Shown: positions 50,616-61,549 of the stretch, piece after piece | Position numbering within the stretch: position 1 is the first letter of the stretch | Layout: each line of letters opens with the position of its first letter | DNA from: Xestospongia bergquistia | Lineage: Eukaryota > Porifera > Demospongiae > Haplosclerida > Petrosiidae | Assembly (NCBI GenBank): GCA_963965975.1 | Contig: OZ014411.1 | Span: 11,291,501-11,355,500, forward strand | Direction: 5' to 3' | DNA length: 64,000 nt | The notes under the pieces: model-generated | What the model saw: only the letters and a program-made list of their open reading frames with translations | Told to the model about the DNA's origin: nothing | Database searches by the model: none | Translations under genes and position numbers: made by a program

Positions 50616-50668
50616 AAATTTTAAAGCGTGAACATGTTTGGACCAAACATGTTCACACTTTAAAATTT
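50616..50668. promoter_or_regulatory. 26-bp inverted repeat upstream of collagen gene 1
   Basis: Arms 50616-50641 and 50643-50668 are reverse complements with one mismatch around a single A, with GAACATGTTTGG and CCAAACATGTTC at the centre. It ends 26 bp before the TATA box. Only the right arm (gttcacactctaaaatt) is recognisable upstream of collagen gene 2. Could be a dimeric factor site or an inserted hairpin. Confidence 0.7.
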
Positions 50669-50694
50669 CATCAAATTAGTCAAAAACTCATGAC

Positions 50695-50701
50695 TATATA
50701 A
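50695..50701 (+). promoter_or_regulatory. TATA box, collagen gene 1
   Basis: tgactatataagaactgacag, 124 bp before the ATG. The equivalent sequence precedes collagen gene 2 at nearly the same distance. Confidence 0.75.
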
Positions 50702-50818
50702 GAACTGACAGAGACTCAAACATCAAAAGAAATTTGCAAAAAATTAAAGTATAGTCAAATAGTCAACTCTCAATCTCTTGAAGAAAACTTCTCCTTCTAA
50801 ATCAAACTAACTCTCAAA

Positions 50819-51706
50819 ATGATGATACAGATACTATCACTGTTGGTTGTCCTGTTACTAACTGTACAACAATGTACTGCAGCTGCTGTACAAGGTAATC
50901 ATATTGTTTAAAAAGTATTCAATTCCAATCCATTTATTATAGAAACCAGTCGGGATAAGAGATGTGCCTCTCCTAAACCAAATGTCACTACCAATGCACC
51001 CTATATTCAAATACTACAAGGACGTGATGGTCGTGATGGCATACAAGGTCCTCCTGGACCAGCTGGTACACCTGGAAGAGATGGTACCAATGGTAAAGAT
51101 GGAATGAAAGGGGACAAAGGAGAAGCTGGACCACAAGGACTTCCAGGTCCAAGAATTGGGGGTGTGGTCTTTACTAGATGGGGAAGAACAACCTGTCCTG
51201 CAACCAATGATACAGAAATACTTTACAAAGGGAAAGCTGCTGGAAGTTCATGGGACCAAACTGGAGGTGGAGCTAACTACATTTGTCTACCTAATGAACC
51301 TGAGTTTTTATCATACACACCTGGTGTTTATCAATGGCAGTCTTATATCTATGGAGCAGAGTATCAAGCTTATCAACATGGTCCGCTTGCTCCACTTCAT
51401 GATCACAATGTCCCCTGTGTTGTATGTTATGTTTCCACTAGAGTATCATATCTAATGATACCAGCAAAGATTACATGTCCTAAAACATGGACCACAGAAT
51501 ATCAAGGTTACCTAATGGCTGAACGATATGACCATAAACGTAATGCAGTCTATGAATGTGTTGATAAAGATGCTGAATCTATTCCAGGAAGTGTTGCTAA
51601 CACTGATGGTGCTTTATTCTATCATGTTCAAGCTCAATGTAATGGTCTTCTCTGTCCTCCTTATGATAAGGAGAAAGAGTTAGCTTGTGTGGTATGTACC
51701 AAGTGA
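50819..51706 (+). CDS. short-chain collagen C4-like protein, gene 1
   Basis: Secreted extracellular matrix protein, 279 residues after removal of a 48-nt intron (50895-50942); intron retention would stop translation at once. Signal peptide at residues 1-22 or so (LSLLVVLLLTVQQC), a short linker with an NVT glycosylation site, 15 uninterrupted Gly-X-Y triplets (about 52-96, including GPPGPAGTPGRDG), then a Cys-rich C-terminal domain starting GGVVFTRWGRTTCP and ending LACVVCTK. This layout is that of the sponge short-chain (spongin-type) collagens related to Ephydatia collagen C4 and their many invertebrate homologues. Very close paralogue of 56059-56943, same strand. TATA box and palindrome upstream. 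Confidence 0.94.
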
Positions 51707-52094
51707 ACTACTGTCTTAATAACATTAATTTTGAGTGTACATTTTGTAGTTTACACATTTCAAAATTGTTTGATTTTCATTGATTTTGCAATTTGTACTT
51801 TTGCTATAATTTTTGAATAGATAAATCAAAAAGCTATCAAATGTTAATATAACTCCTCTAGAACATACATTTCACAATCGAACAGTTAGCAGAAATATTC
51901 TGAAGATATTGTATTCCTACATTTAAATACCAAATAGTTTAATAGATGCAACCCTTTAATAGTAGTTTCTCCTCTACTGGACTCAAATTAAAATAGACGC
52001 TGCATTATAAAGCAAATTTTGCTAAAAATTCAAAAGCATTTAAGCAAAAATTCTTGAATTTCTAGTGATATGATTGATATTGATACAGACATTA

Positions 52095-52486
52095 TTAGTT
52101 TCTCTCCTGAAATATCTGAAGGTCAATCCACCTTATATGGAGCAGAGTATCAAACTGATACTGGTCCTCTATCTTCACTTTATGATCACAATGTCCCCTG
52201 TGTTGTATGTTATGTTTCCACTAGAGTATCATATCTAATGATACCAGCAAAAGTATGTCCCTAAACATGGTCTACTGAATATCAAGGTTATCTCATGACT
52301 GAGCACTCAGGCAGTAAACATAATGCAGTCTATGAATGTGTTGATAAAGATGCTGAATCTATTCCAGGAAGTGTTGCTAACATTGATGGTGCTTTATTCT
52401 ATCATGTTCAAGCTCAATGTAATGGTCTTCTCTGTCCTCCTTATGATAAGGAGAAGGAGTTAAACTGTGTGGTGTGTACCAAGTGA
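52095..52486 (+). pseudogene. truncated short-chain collagen C4-like pseudogene
   Basis: Third copy, only the C-terminal domain from about the YIYGAE position to CVVCTK. There is no signal peptide, Gly-X-Y region or first half of the domain. It has a one-codon deletion and a TAA at 52262-52264 just after MIPAKVCP. The rest remains almost identical to gene 1, so inactivation looks recent or conversion keeps it similar. Confidence 0.88.
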
Positions 52487-52739
52487 ACAAAACTATTGTC
52501 TTAATAATCTTGATGCATTAATTTTGAGCATTTATTTTGTAGTTTGTAGATTTCTAATGAATTCTTTAAATACATGCATGTAAAATAGTTATGGAAACCT
52601 ACTAAAAATGAAATAATTCATTATCCCATTATTAGTCACTGGGAGGAATTAGTTGACAGTTAGCAGATATATTCTCAAGTTTTCAAAAATTGACAGTCAT
52701 TATAGCACTTGAAGTACAAGTACATTAAATTTATTGGAT

Positions 52740-53100
52740 TCTCACATGCTAACAAATTTCTATATTACAATTTAAAAATGATTACTGAAAAGAATGCAGC
52801 CACACATGATCTAAAACAAGTCACCAAACTAGATAATCACTAACATCTTTATTAAAAAATGGTACCTCAAAATATAAGGGGTCTTTGAATGTTCTAAATC
52901 CTTGACATATGCTTGTTGTATCTCACATGCTAACAAATTTCTATATTACAATTTAAAAATGATTACTGAAAAGAATGCAGCCACACATGATCTAAAACAA
53001 GTCACCAAACTAGATAATCACTAACATCTTTATTAAAAAATGGTACCTCAAAATATAAGGGGTCTTTGAATGTTCTAAATCCTGACATATGCTTGTTGTA
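52740..53100. repeat. tandem duplication of about 181 bp
   Basis: 52741-52921 and 52922-53100 are identical except for a one-base deletion (atccttgac against atcctgac). Very recent; no coding content. Confidence 0.93.
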
Positions 53101-55181
53101 TTGTTCTTTCTGGGACAAGAGCTAGTCCATTTAACTTAGAACATTCTCATGAAAGATGAAACTCTTAGAGACTTACTAAAATACAGCATTAAAATGTTCT
53201 AACATGTTTAGAAAGCTCATATCAAGCTTTCAGCGTTAGCAACCACCAAGTGGCATCCAGAGGAAGTGCTCTAAACCACTGTACTCTTTACCTTTATGAT
53301 GAAATAGCAATAGCAATGAAAAAGTGTAATTGCAATCTGATTGTCTATATCATTGAAATTAGAGACTTATTGTATATATTTGTATAATTGTTATGATTAT
53401 TGTAGTATGATAATAGACAATGAATAAAAAAGTTATGTTATGAAAGTGCTGGCGTTCTGGCCATCTCAAAATCACTAACATCTTGTTCTGTGGATTTTCA
53501 TCAACCTTCTGTCCTGTTAGTTACTAGATTCATAACTCTCTCATATGTATGTTTTTGTTTGCTCATAAGCAAGGCTTAGAGGATGAGACTTACCATGCTT
53601 GAATACATGCATGGTAAATATTTATTGGAACAGTCTAGGAAATGTGCCATCTACATGAATTGTATTGGACTCACACAATAGATTAATGTTCTTATTTCTT
53701 CAAATTATTATTACCTTATCATATCTATCTCCATTTTTAGCAATAAAAAAGATTCTCTTAACTCAGTCATCATCACTCCTTGAATTGTTGGTAATTGCTT
53801 ATGCTGACTGTCAGTCATACAAAGATGTTTTAGATATTTAAATGCAGTCATCTTTGAAGCAAGTTCATTCTTTTTGTTCATACTAGCTGTCTCTTGAATC
53901 GCATCATGGTAAATATAGCAGGAATTAGTCTACAGCTACCCTCCTCCCATATCTCCAGAAAATCTTGCCTCGTGTCCTCTCATGTTGATCACAAATCTGT
54001 GTCCTCCATAATTACATCCCTTTTAGTAGTAAATATGATGATAAACTAAATAATACCATGAAAAAATGAGTTCTTTATATGCAAATATTCATCCATATAC
54101 TTGTTTCATGTGCTTATATAATCCCAATTTTATATCATATGCATTTTGTGGTTGATTATTAACACACAGAGAATGTGCAGACACAGCAAATGTGGGTCTT
54201 ATTAAATGAACATAAGTACTACTGAAATAAAAGTACAGAAATTTATATTTGTATAAAGGAATAGCCCTCATCTAACATATGTGAGTACATGTTCACATTT
54301 TAATAAAACATTTCTGTGAAGATAATGTCGTCTTTCATGATGTAAAGAATCACTAGTATGATTGATAATGAGACAAGACATTATTACCTGAATATTATTG
54401 ATAATAATTTACAGATAAGACATGTGTGTAGTGTTGTAGTTTATATACTTGTAACACTTAGTTCTGTGCTTTCTAATAAATAAAAAAAATTAAAAAAGGT
54501 ATTCATTAAGGACAATTATTTCTTACTTTGTATCCATCTTGTCATAGCTTCATAGCTTCATAGCTTCTAATATGACAAAGTCTAACAAAGTAGCTCACCA
54601 TTTAAATTGGGATTGAGAAAAATGAGAGAGAACCAGTCAGGGTTAGCAATTGTTGTTGATGAAGTTAATCTGCTGATAAGCTAGACTCAAGAACATTTAT
54701 ACAAAGATAATACAGTTTCAGTAACATTCTAAAGGAGATACAGGAAGTATTAATTAATAAGTTTGCATTTTTACAGTTGTAGCTAATTGATTTCAAGTTA
54801 ATGCTGGATTTCAAATGTTAAATCTCTCCTTCTACATCAAACTAATTTGCTAGACTATAAAACTAGTTCCTAATTACCTATAAATATAATGATATTACAG
54901 TATTATTATTAAAAAAATAATAAGTACAAACTAAATAGATAGAATAATTATATCAATCACTAAAATAGTGTTAAAATACATGAGATTCACTGATTGAATA
55001 TATTGAATTTCTGAGCTGTGCTTATATACAAAGCATTCTGGGTGATCTTAAGTTCCAATGTATTTGACCAGGTTGAATATTATCAAAACTTTCTGTAACA
55101 AAAACAACACTCTAAGTCAACATAAATTTTGGCTTAGATCTACCCTAAACTTGTCTTTCAAGTAACCAAAAAAAACAATGT
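53101..55181. other. intergenic between collagen pseudogene and gene 2
   Basis: No gene seen. 54530-54760 belongs to the same dispersed repeat as 63680-63880 (tatccatcttgtcatagctt), here with a triple catagctt. 54955-55030 resembles 57735-57810. Confidence 0.55.
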
Positions 55182-55805
55182 ACTGATAACTATTTTATCA
55201 GTGTGACAAGGGAAGGTCATAACTTATACTCTGTTATCAGAGAAGATGGTATTCTTAGACCTTGTTCTTTCAATTAATGTGTAACACTTTACTAATAACT
55301 ACTTTATCAGTGTGACAAGGGAAGGTCTTAACTTGTACTCTATCTTCAGAGAGGATGGTATTCCCTGACTTTGTTCTTTGAATAACAAAACAAGTGTACT
55401 GATAACTACTTTACAATTGTGACAAGGAAAGGTCTTAACTTGTACTCTGTCATTATTCAGCATGGTCTTCCTTGACCTTATTCTTCTTTCAAATCACCAA
55501 CAACTGTATTGATAACTACTTTATCAATGTGACAAAGGATAGTTTTAACTAATAGTCTGTCATTATAGAGCATGATCTTCCCTAACCTTCTTCTTCAAGT
55601 AACCAAGTAACCAAAGAAGTGTACTGTTAACTACTTTATAAGTGTGTCAAGGGAAGATCTTAACATGTACTCTGTCAACATAGAGGATGGTCTTCTCAGA
55701 CCTTGTTCATTCAAATAACATAACACTTTACTAATAACAACTTTATCAGTGTGTCAAGGGAAGGTCTTAACTAGTGCTCTGTCATCATAGTGGATTGTTT
55801 TCCCT
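55182..55805. repeat. minisatellite upstream of collagen gene 2, six copies of about 108 bp
   Basis: Units begin with variants of actgataactactttatcagtg at about 55182, 55291, 55398, 55508, 55622 and 55731, followed by gtgacaagggaaggtcttaac and a ggatggt-ttccct block. Ends about 125 bp before the TATA box. Confidence 0.88.
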
Positions 55806-55928
55806 CACCTCAGCTTTTGATGTACCTGTCCACCTGTCACCATTGGTCATTACGTTCAACCCATAAAGGAATGGCCTCTTCACACACAATTAAGTTCACA
55901 CTCTAAAATTGATCAAATGACAGGTGAC

Positions 55929-55936
55929 TATATAAA
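55929..55936 (+). promoter_or_regulatory. TATA box, collagen gene 2
   Basis: gactatataaagagaactgacag, 130 bp before the ATG, matching the gene 1 promoter. Confidence 0.78.
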
Positions 55937-56058
55937 GAGAACTGACAGCCAACAGTTTAAATATTGGAAAACATTCTAAACTTTGAAGCAAAAGAAACTT
56001 TTAGAACTTTCAAACTCTTTAAGCAAATCTCTCCTTTTACATCAAACTAACTCTAAAG

Positions 56059-56943
56059 ATGATGGTGCAGACACTATCATTGTTGGTTGTCCTGTTATTA
56101 ACTGTACAACAATGTACTACAGCTGCTGTACAAGGTAATCATATTATTTTAAAAGTATTCAATTCCAATTCATTTATTATAGAAACCAGTCGAGATAAGA
56201 GATGTACCTATCCTACACCAAATGTCACTACCAACACACCTTATATTCAAATACTACAAGGACGTGATGGTCGTGATGGCTTACAAGGGCCTCCTGGACC
56301 AGCTGGTACACTTGGAAGAGATGGTATCAATGGTAAAGATGGCATGAAAGGCAACAAAGGAGAACCAGGAGAACAAGGATCTCCAGGTCCAAGAAATGGA
56401 GGTGTGGTCTTTACTAGATGGGGACGTACCACATGTCCTACAACCAATGATACAGAATTACTCTACAAAGGAAAAGCTGCTGGGAGTCAGTACAATCAAT
56501 TTGGAGGTGGAGCTAACTACATTTGTCTACCTAATGAACCTGAATTTCTCTCATATACACCTGGAACATCTGATAGCCAGTCCCACATATATGGAGTAGA
56601 GTATCAAACTCAAGCTGGTCCTTTATCTCCACTTAAAGATCACAATGTTCCCTGTGTTGTATGTTATGTTTCCACTAGAGTATCATATCTAATGATACCA
56701 GCAAAGACTACATGTCCAAAAACATGGACCACAGAATATCAAGGTTACCTCATGGCCGAAAATTATAACCACAAGCGTAATGCAGTCTATGAATGTGTTG
56801 ATAAAGATGCTGAATCTATTCCAGGAAGTGTTGCTAACACTAATGGTGCTTTATTCTATCATGTTGAAGCTCAATGTAATGGTCTCCTCTGTCCTCCTTA
56901 TGACAAGGAGAAAGAGCTAGCCTGTGTGGTGTGTACCAAGTGA
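56059..56943 (+). CDS. short-chain collagen C4-like protein, gene 2
   Basis: 278 residues after removal of the 48-nt intron 56135-56182. Signal peptide, 15 Gly-X-Y triplets (with GNKGEPGEQGSPGPR at the end) and the same Cys-rich domain (GGVVFTRWGRTTCP to CVVCTK) as gene 1. The intron is a multiple of three and has no stop, so its retention adds 16 residues (starting GNHIILKV) instead of truncating; the homologous intron of gene 1 contains a stop, which supports splicing as the normal state. Matrix/spongin-type protein by family. An AATAAA lies only 14 nt after the stop. Confidence 0.95.
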   Translation: MMVQTLSLLVVLLLTVQQCTTAAVQGNHIILKVFNSNSFIIETSRDKRCTYPTPNVTTNTPYIQILQGRDGRDGLQGPPGPAGTLGRDGINGKDGMKGNKGEPGEQGSPGPRNGGVVFTRWGRTTCPTTNDTELLYKGKAAGSQYNQFGGGANYICLPNEPEFLSYTPGTSDSQSHIYGVEYQTQAGPLSPLKDHNVPCVVCYVSTRVSYLMIPAKTTCPKTWTTEYQGYLMAENYNHKRNAVYECVDKDAESIPGSVANTNGALFYHVEAQCNGLLCPPYDKEKELACVVCTK

Positions 56944-56956
56944 AGACTTGTGTTGA

Positions 56957-56962
56957 AATAAA
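56957..56962 (+). terminator. possible polyadenylation signal, collagen gene 2
   Basis: AATAAA 14 nt after the stop codon. Short 3' UTR if used. Confidence 0.45.
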
Positions 56963-58008
56963 CTAGTTTGACAATGATTTGATTTTGAGGTTTTTTTGTA
57001 CTTTGTAATTTCTAGAGAAAAAAAGTTGTATTAACAACTTCAGACCAGGTTTATCATAAACAAAAATGAATTATAATATATAGAGAGAGAGAGTTACATG
57101 TTCTAATTTCTTATATAATCTCATATATCAAAAAGTATAATACTGACTTAACTAAAATTGAAACTTTGATTAACTTCATATATCAATTGGAGATCAAAGT
57201 TTTATGTGTCTGGTCAAGAACATCTATATAATGTCTACATGATTTAGTGTTGTAGTTTACTACATGTTTAGTATCATGTACTCAATAAAATTGAAATAAT
57301 TATATATTCAAAAATGACTGAATACACACACAAACTATTTACACAGTTCATATTATAGTATTCTATAGTAATAATCTATAATATTAACTAGTTAAAATAC
57401 TACATACTAAGTTATCACTAAAACCATAAGATGTTTTACTTAGAGAATCTAATGAACTAAAATGATGCCTCCATATCAACTTCTTTGTCCTTTTTCTTAA
57501 ATGTCTATTAAAGATACAAATAATACACATATTAAATATGTTATAAATAATATAATAATATACTATAATACTGAATGACATTGGATGATATTTTATTGCT
57601 TACATTTGTAGAATAATAATTATGAGTATCATAAATGACAATAGAATTATACATTGAAGATTATGTTTATTGTTATAACAAATTTAGATTAAACTTAAAA
57701 CTAAATGTTAAATAAAATTATATAGACACAATCATACCAATCAATCATAATAGAGTTGAAGTATATGAGATTCTTTGGTAGGCAGTCTGAAATTTCTGAG
57801 CTGTATTCACACATCATTTTAGTAAAAACCAATGTAACTAACAATGTAAAGTGGAATTGAGAAGCTATAGTCTCATGACCAGACATGATTGACTTTTCTC
57901 AGAACTAAATGTGAAAATAAGACTAGAGAACCCATATGATCTTCCATTTGTGATGTGCTCTGATAATGTGTAGAGGTTTGAAATTTTAAACAAACCTACT
58001 AAACATGT
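56963..58008. other. intergenic with dispersed repeats
   Basis: 57312-57485 repeats 1000-1165, and 57655-57720 resembles 63880-63945. No gene seen. Confidence 0.6.
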
Positions 58009-58067
58009 TGTAGTGTACTATAGACTTATTATGTGAATGTTTATTTATCATGTCTATAGCCCGACCA

Positions 58068-61000
58068 TAACAACACTCAGGGAAAACCAAGCACTTCTAT
58101 CTACCAAAGAACCGAACTAATGTTATCAATGCAGCAGAAGAATCTGAACGCTGTACAGCTGTTCTTACTGTCAACTCCAGCTCCCCAAGCAAACCTGTTT
58201 TTGTTCCTATCAAACTCAATGAAAAAACAGTAAAGTTGCAACTTGACACAGGAGCAAGCATTACACTTATTAGTGAAGCAACTTGGAAAAGAATTGGAAG
58301 CCCCCAGTTGGATCCCCCAGCAGTTCGTCTACAGAATTACTCAGAGGATGATATTCCCTTGCTGGGAGATTGCCAGGTTAGCGTTCAATGTGATGGTAAA
58401 ACTTGTAATCTTCCAATTACTGTCACAAAAGGAAATCGACTTGATCTATTGGGATGCAGCTGGATTGAGGCACTCAAATTGGACCTAAATCATCTCTATC
58501 ATGTCAACCATGTCAATATAAGCAATAACAGTCAAACACTAGTAGGTATTATGAGACGGTATGCCAAAGTTTTCCAAGAAGGTCTTGGACATTGCACGAA
58601 ACATAAGGTCCACCTCACACTCAAAAGTGATGCTCAGCCTCGATTCTTCAAACCCAGACCACTACCATTTGCCCTGAAGCCTGCTGTTGAAATGGATATT
58701 CAAAGACTCGTCCATAATGGAGTTCTACAGAAAGTTGAACACTCAGATTGGGCTACACCCATTGTTGTGGTACCAAAACCTTCGAAAGCTGTAAGAATTT
58801 GTGGAGATTTCAGTGTGACAGTTAACCCTCAGCTCAACATTAATCAGTACCCTTTGCCACGACCAGAAGAACTGTTTACTGCTCTTAATGGTGGCTGTAA
58901 ATTCACAAAATTGGATTTTTCTGATGCCTACTTGCAGCTGGAACTTGATGATGAGTCTCGGAATTTCATGGTGATTTCGACACACCTGGGCCTGTACCAG
59001 TATACACGCCTCCCCTTTGGGATTGCCGCAGCCCCTGTCATTTTTCAGCAAACAATGGAAACAATGTTACAGGGATTGTCTGGCGTTGTCTGCTACCTTG
59101 ATGATATCGTTGTCACAGGGAAATCTGATGCAGAGCACCTCCAAAACTTGGAACGAGTACTGGCCAAGATACAGGAATATGGTTTCCAAGTACGCAAGGA
59201 GAAATGTTCATTCATGCAAGACTCCGTAGAATACCTAGGACATATGTGGACAAGAATGGAATCCATGTCTCTCCAAAGAAGGTCAAGGGAATAGTGGAAA
59301 TGCCTAAGCCCAGAAACCAACATCAACTACGTTCCTTCCTCGGAATGGTCAACCATTACGGAAAATTTCTGTGCAATCTCAGTGATATGTGTGCCCCTCT
59401 CAATAAATTGCTGCAGAAGGAGCAACCTTGGTCATGGACCAATAGCTGTCAAGACGTATTTGACAGAATAAAAAAACAATTAGTCTCAACAGAAGCTTTG
59501 GCACACTATGATCCATCCTTACCTTTATTTCTTGCTGCAGATGCATCATCCATTGGTGTGGGTGCTGTCATCTTCCATCGATATCCTGACAAAACTGAGC
59601 GAGCGATAGCTCATGCCTCAAAAACTCTAACACCAGCAGAGAGAAATTATTCTCAGATAGAGCATGAAGCACTTTCCATCATTTATGGAATAAAGAAGTT
59701 CCACCAATACCTATGGGGTCGACATTTCACAATTCAAACAGATCACAAACCATTGACAACAATTTTTGGTGGAAAGAAGGGTATTCCAACAACTACAGCA
59801 AGCCGTCTTCAACGCTGGTCAATTATTCTCATGGGCTACTCATTTGAGATTGAATACAAAAGCACCAAACAGTTTGGAAATGCTGATGGACTTTTCACGT
59901 TTGCCTGCTGGTCCTGACAAAGCTTTTGATTCTCTAGATCCTGGAAGGATTTGTGTAGTACAAAATATACACGAACAACAAATACAGGATCTTCCTTTGA
60001 AGGCTGGTGACATTGCACGGGAGACAGCCAAGGATCCTATACTGAGATCAGTGAAATATCACACACTCAATGGCTGGCCTAATCAAATCCAGAATGAGAC
60101 CTTGCAACCATATTTCCGCAGAAGACATGAGCTTACAGTACTAAATGGTTGTCTTCTTTGGGGAATACGAGTAGTTATTCCAAAGAGTCATCAACCATCA
60201 CTACTAGAAGCACTCCATGAAACTCATTTGGGAAAAGTAAAAATGAAGATGCTAGCATGTTCACATTTCTGGTGGCCAAAACTAGATGGTGAAATTGAAG
60301 AAACTAGCAACAATTGCAAAGAATGCTCAGAATTGTCGAGAGATCCTGCTAAAGTTCCACTTCATCAATGGCAATATCCACAGAGACCATGGCAACGTTT
60401 ACATATTGACTATGCTGGCCCATTTCTTGAGATGATGTGGTTCATCATCATTGATGCACACTCTAAGTGGCCAATAGTGATCCCTACAAAGAAAGCAAGT
60501 ACTGAAGCTACTGTGGAGATGATGCTAGATGTTTTTACTACACATGGACTATGTGAGCAAATTATATCAGATAATGGTCCACAATTTATCTCTCGAGAAT
60601 TTGAAGATTTTTGCAAATCAAGAGGTATTGATCATGTGCTTTCTCCTCCATATCACCCACAGTCAAATGGGGAAGCTGAGAGATTTGTTCAAACTTTTAA
60701 ATCTGCCATGCAGAAAGCTAAGCAAGGAGAAAAGGCAGTGAAACCAGCACTTAGAAATTTTCTACTCAGATACCGCATCACACCCCACTGTACAACAGGA
60801 ATACCACCATGTGAACTTTTGATGAAACGACACCTCAAAACAAAATTAGATTTGATTCACCCTCTCCAATCACCAAATCAAACAGTACAACAAGCAAAGG
60901 CTAATCAGAAAAAGCATTATGACCTGCATACAAGCAAGAGAAAATTTAGTGTTGGAAACCAAGTACTTGTAAGGAACTACCGTAGCCAACCTAAATGGAT

Positions 61001-61250
61001 TCCTGGCAAGATTACCAGACAGATTGGAGGAATTACCTACTTAGTCCAAGTCAAGCATGGAGTATGGAAACGACATGCAAATCAACTTAAAATAAATAAG
61101 AGCAATGACTGGGATTACGAGCACAAAGACTCTGATTTACCTTCAACATCTGAAAACGTGCCTACGTCTAAGCAAGAGACACCTGCACAAGATGGAAGTC
61201 GAAGATATCCTATACGTGAAAGACACCCACCTGATCGCTATGGATTCTAA
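58068..61250 (+). pseudogene. gypsy pol: protease, RT, RNase H, integrase, two frameshifts
   Basis: Order of domains: aspartic protease (LDTGASITLIS, near 58245), RT with YLDD (near 59095), RNase H (AADASSIGVGAV, near 59540, and QTDHKPL), zinc-binding and catalytic integrase (HFWWPK, HIDYAGP, SDNGPQF, NGEAER) and a C-terminal basic region. The protease-to-integrase order identifies Ty3/gypsy. The frame changes near 59242 (in the RT connection) and near 59895 (one extra T in a T run at the RNase H end). Without these breaks it would be long and well conserved; as it stands it is non-functional. Confidence 0.92.
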
Positions 61251-61261
61251 GCAAGGAGGAA

Positions 61262-61544
61262 TGTAGTGTACTATAGACTTATTATGTGAATGTTTATTTA
61301 TCATGTCTATAGCCCTTGTTAATTATTGTAAACTCTCATTTTATCTGTACTAGGGCTGCACCACATGTTCTTAAATTAGTTACTAGAACATTCTAGAGCC
61401 CTTCTCATCTTTTGATTTTGTATAAATACTCATTGCCATATGTGTCTAGCAGATTGAGTGTTGTTATAATTCTATTTGTTGTTTTCCTCATGGTTTTTCT
61501 GATATACTCTTAATACTAATCACAAGTGTCTACTCTACATCACA
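61262..61544 (+). repeat. gypsy 3' LTR
   Basis: 283 bp, TGTAGTG to ATCACA, with a TATA-like tataaatact near 61423, flanked by CATGT. Confidence 0.9.
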
Positions 61545-61549
61545 CATGT

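Larger units (their letters stand above)
58009..61544 (+). mobile_element. Ty3/gypsy LTR retrotransposon, internally deleted
   Basis: Begins with the first about 53 bp of its LTR (58009-58061, identical to the start of the 3' LTR), then jumps by deletion into the end of gag/protease. It continues through protease, RT, RNase H and integrase to a purine tract (aaggaggaa) and a full 3' LTR (61262-61544). CATGT at 58004-58008 and 61545-61549 is the target-site duplication. A young insertion that lost most of the 5' LTR and gag after integrating. Confidence 0.93.

Noticed and set aside
51007..51207. Pro/Ser-rich minus-strand frame (and its twin at 56247-56447)
   Set aside because: Reverse strand of the Gly-X-Y codons; the real gene is on the plus strand.
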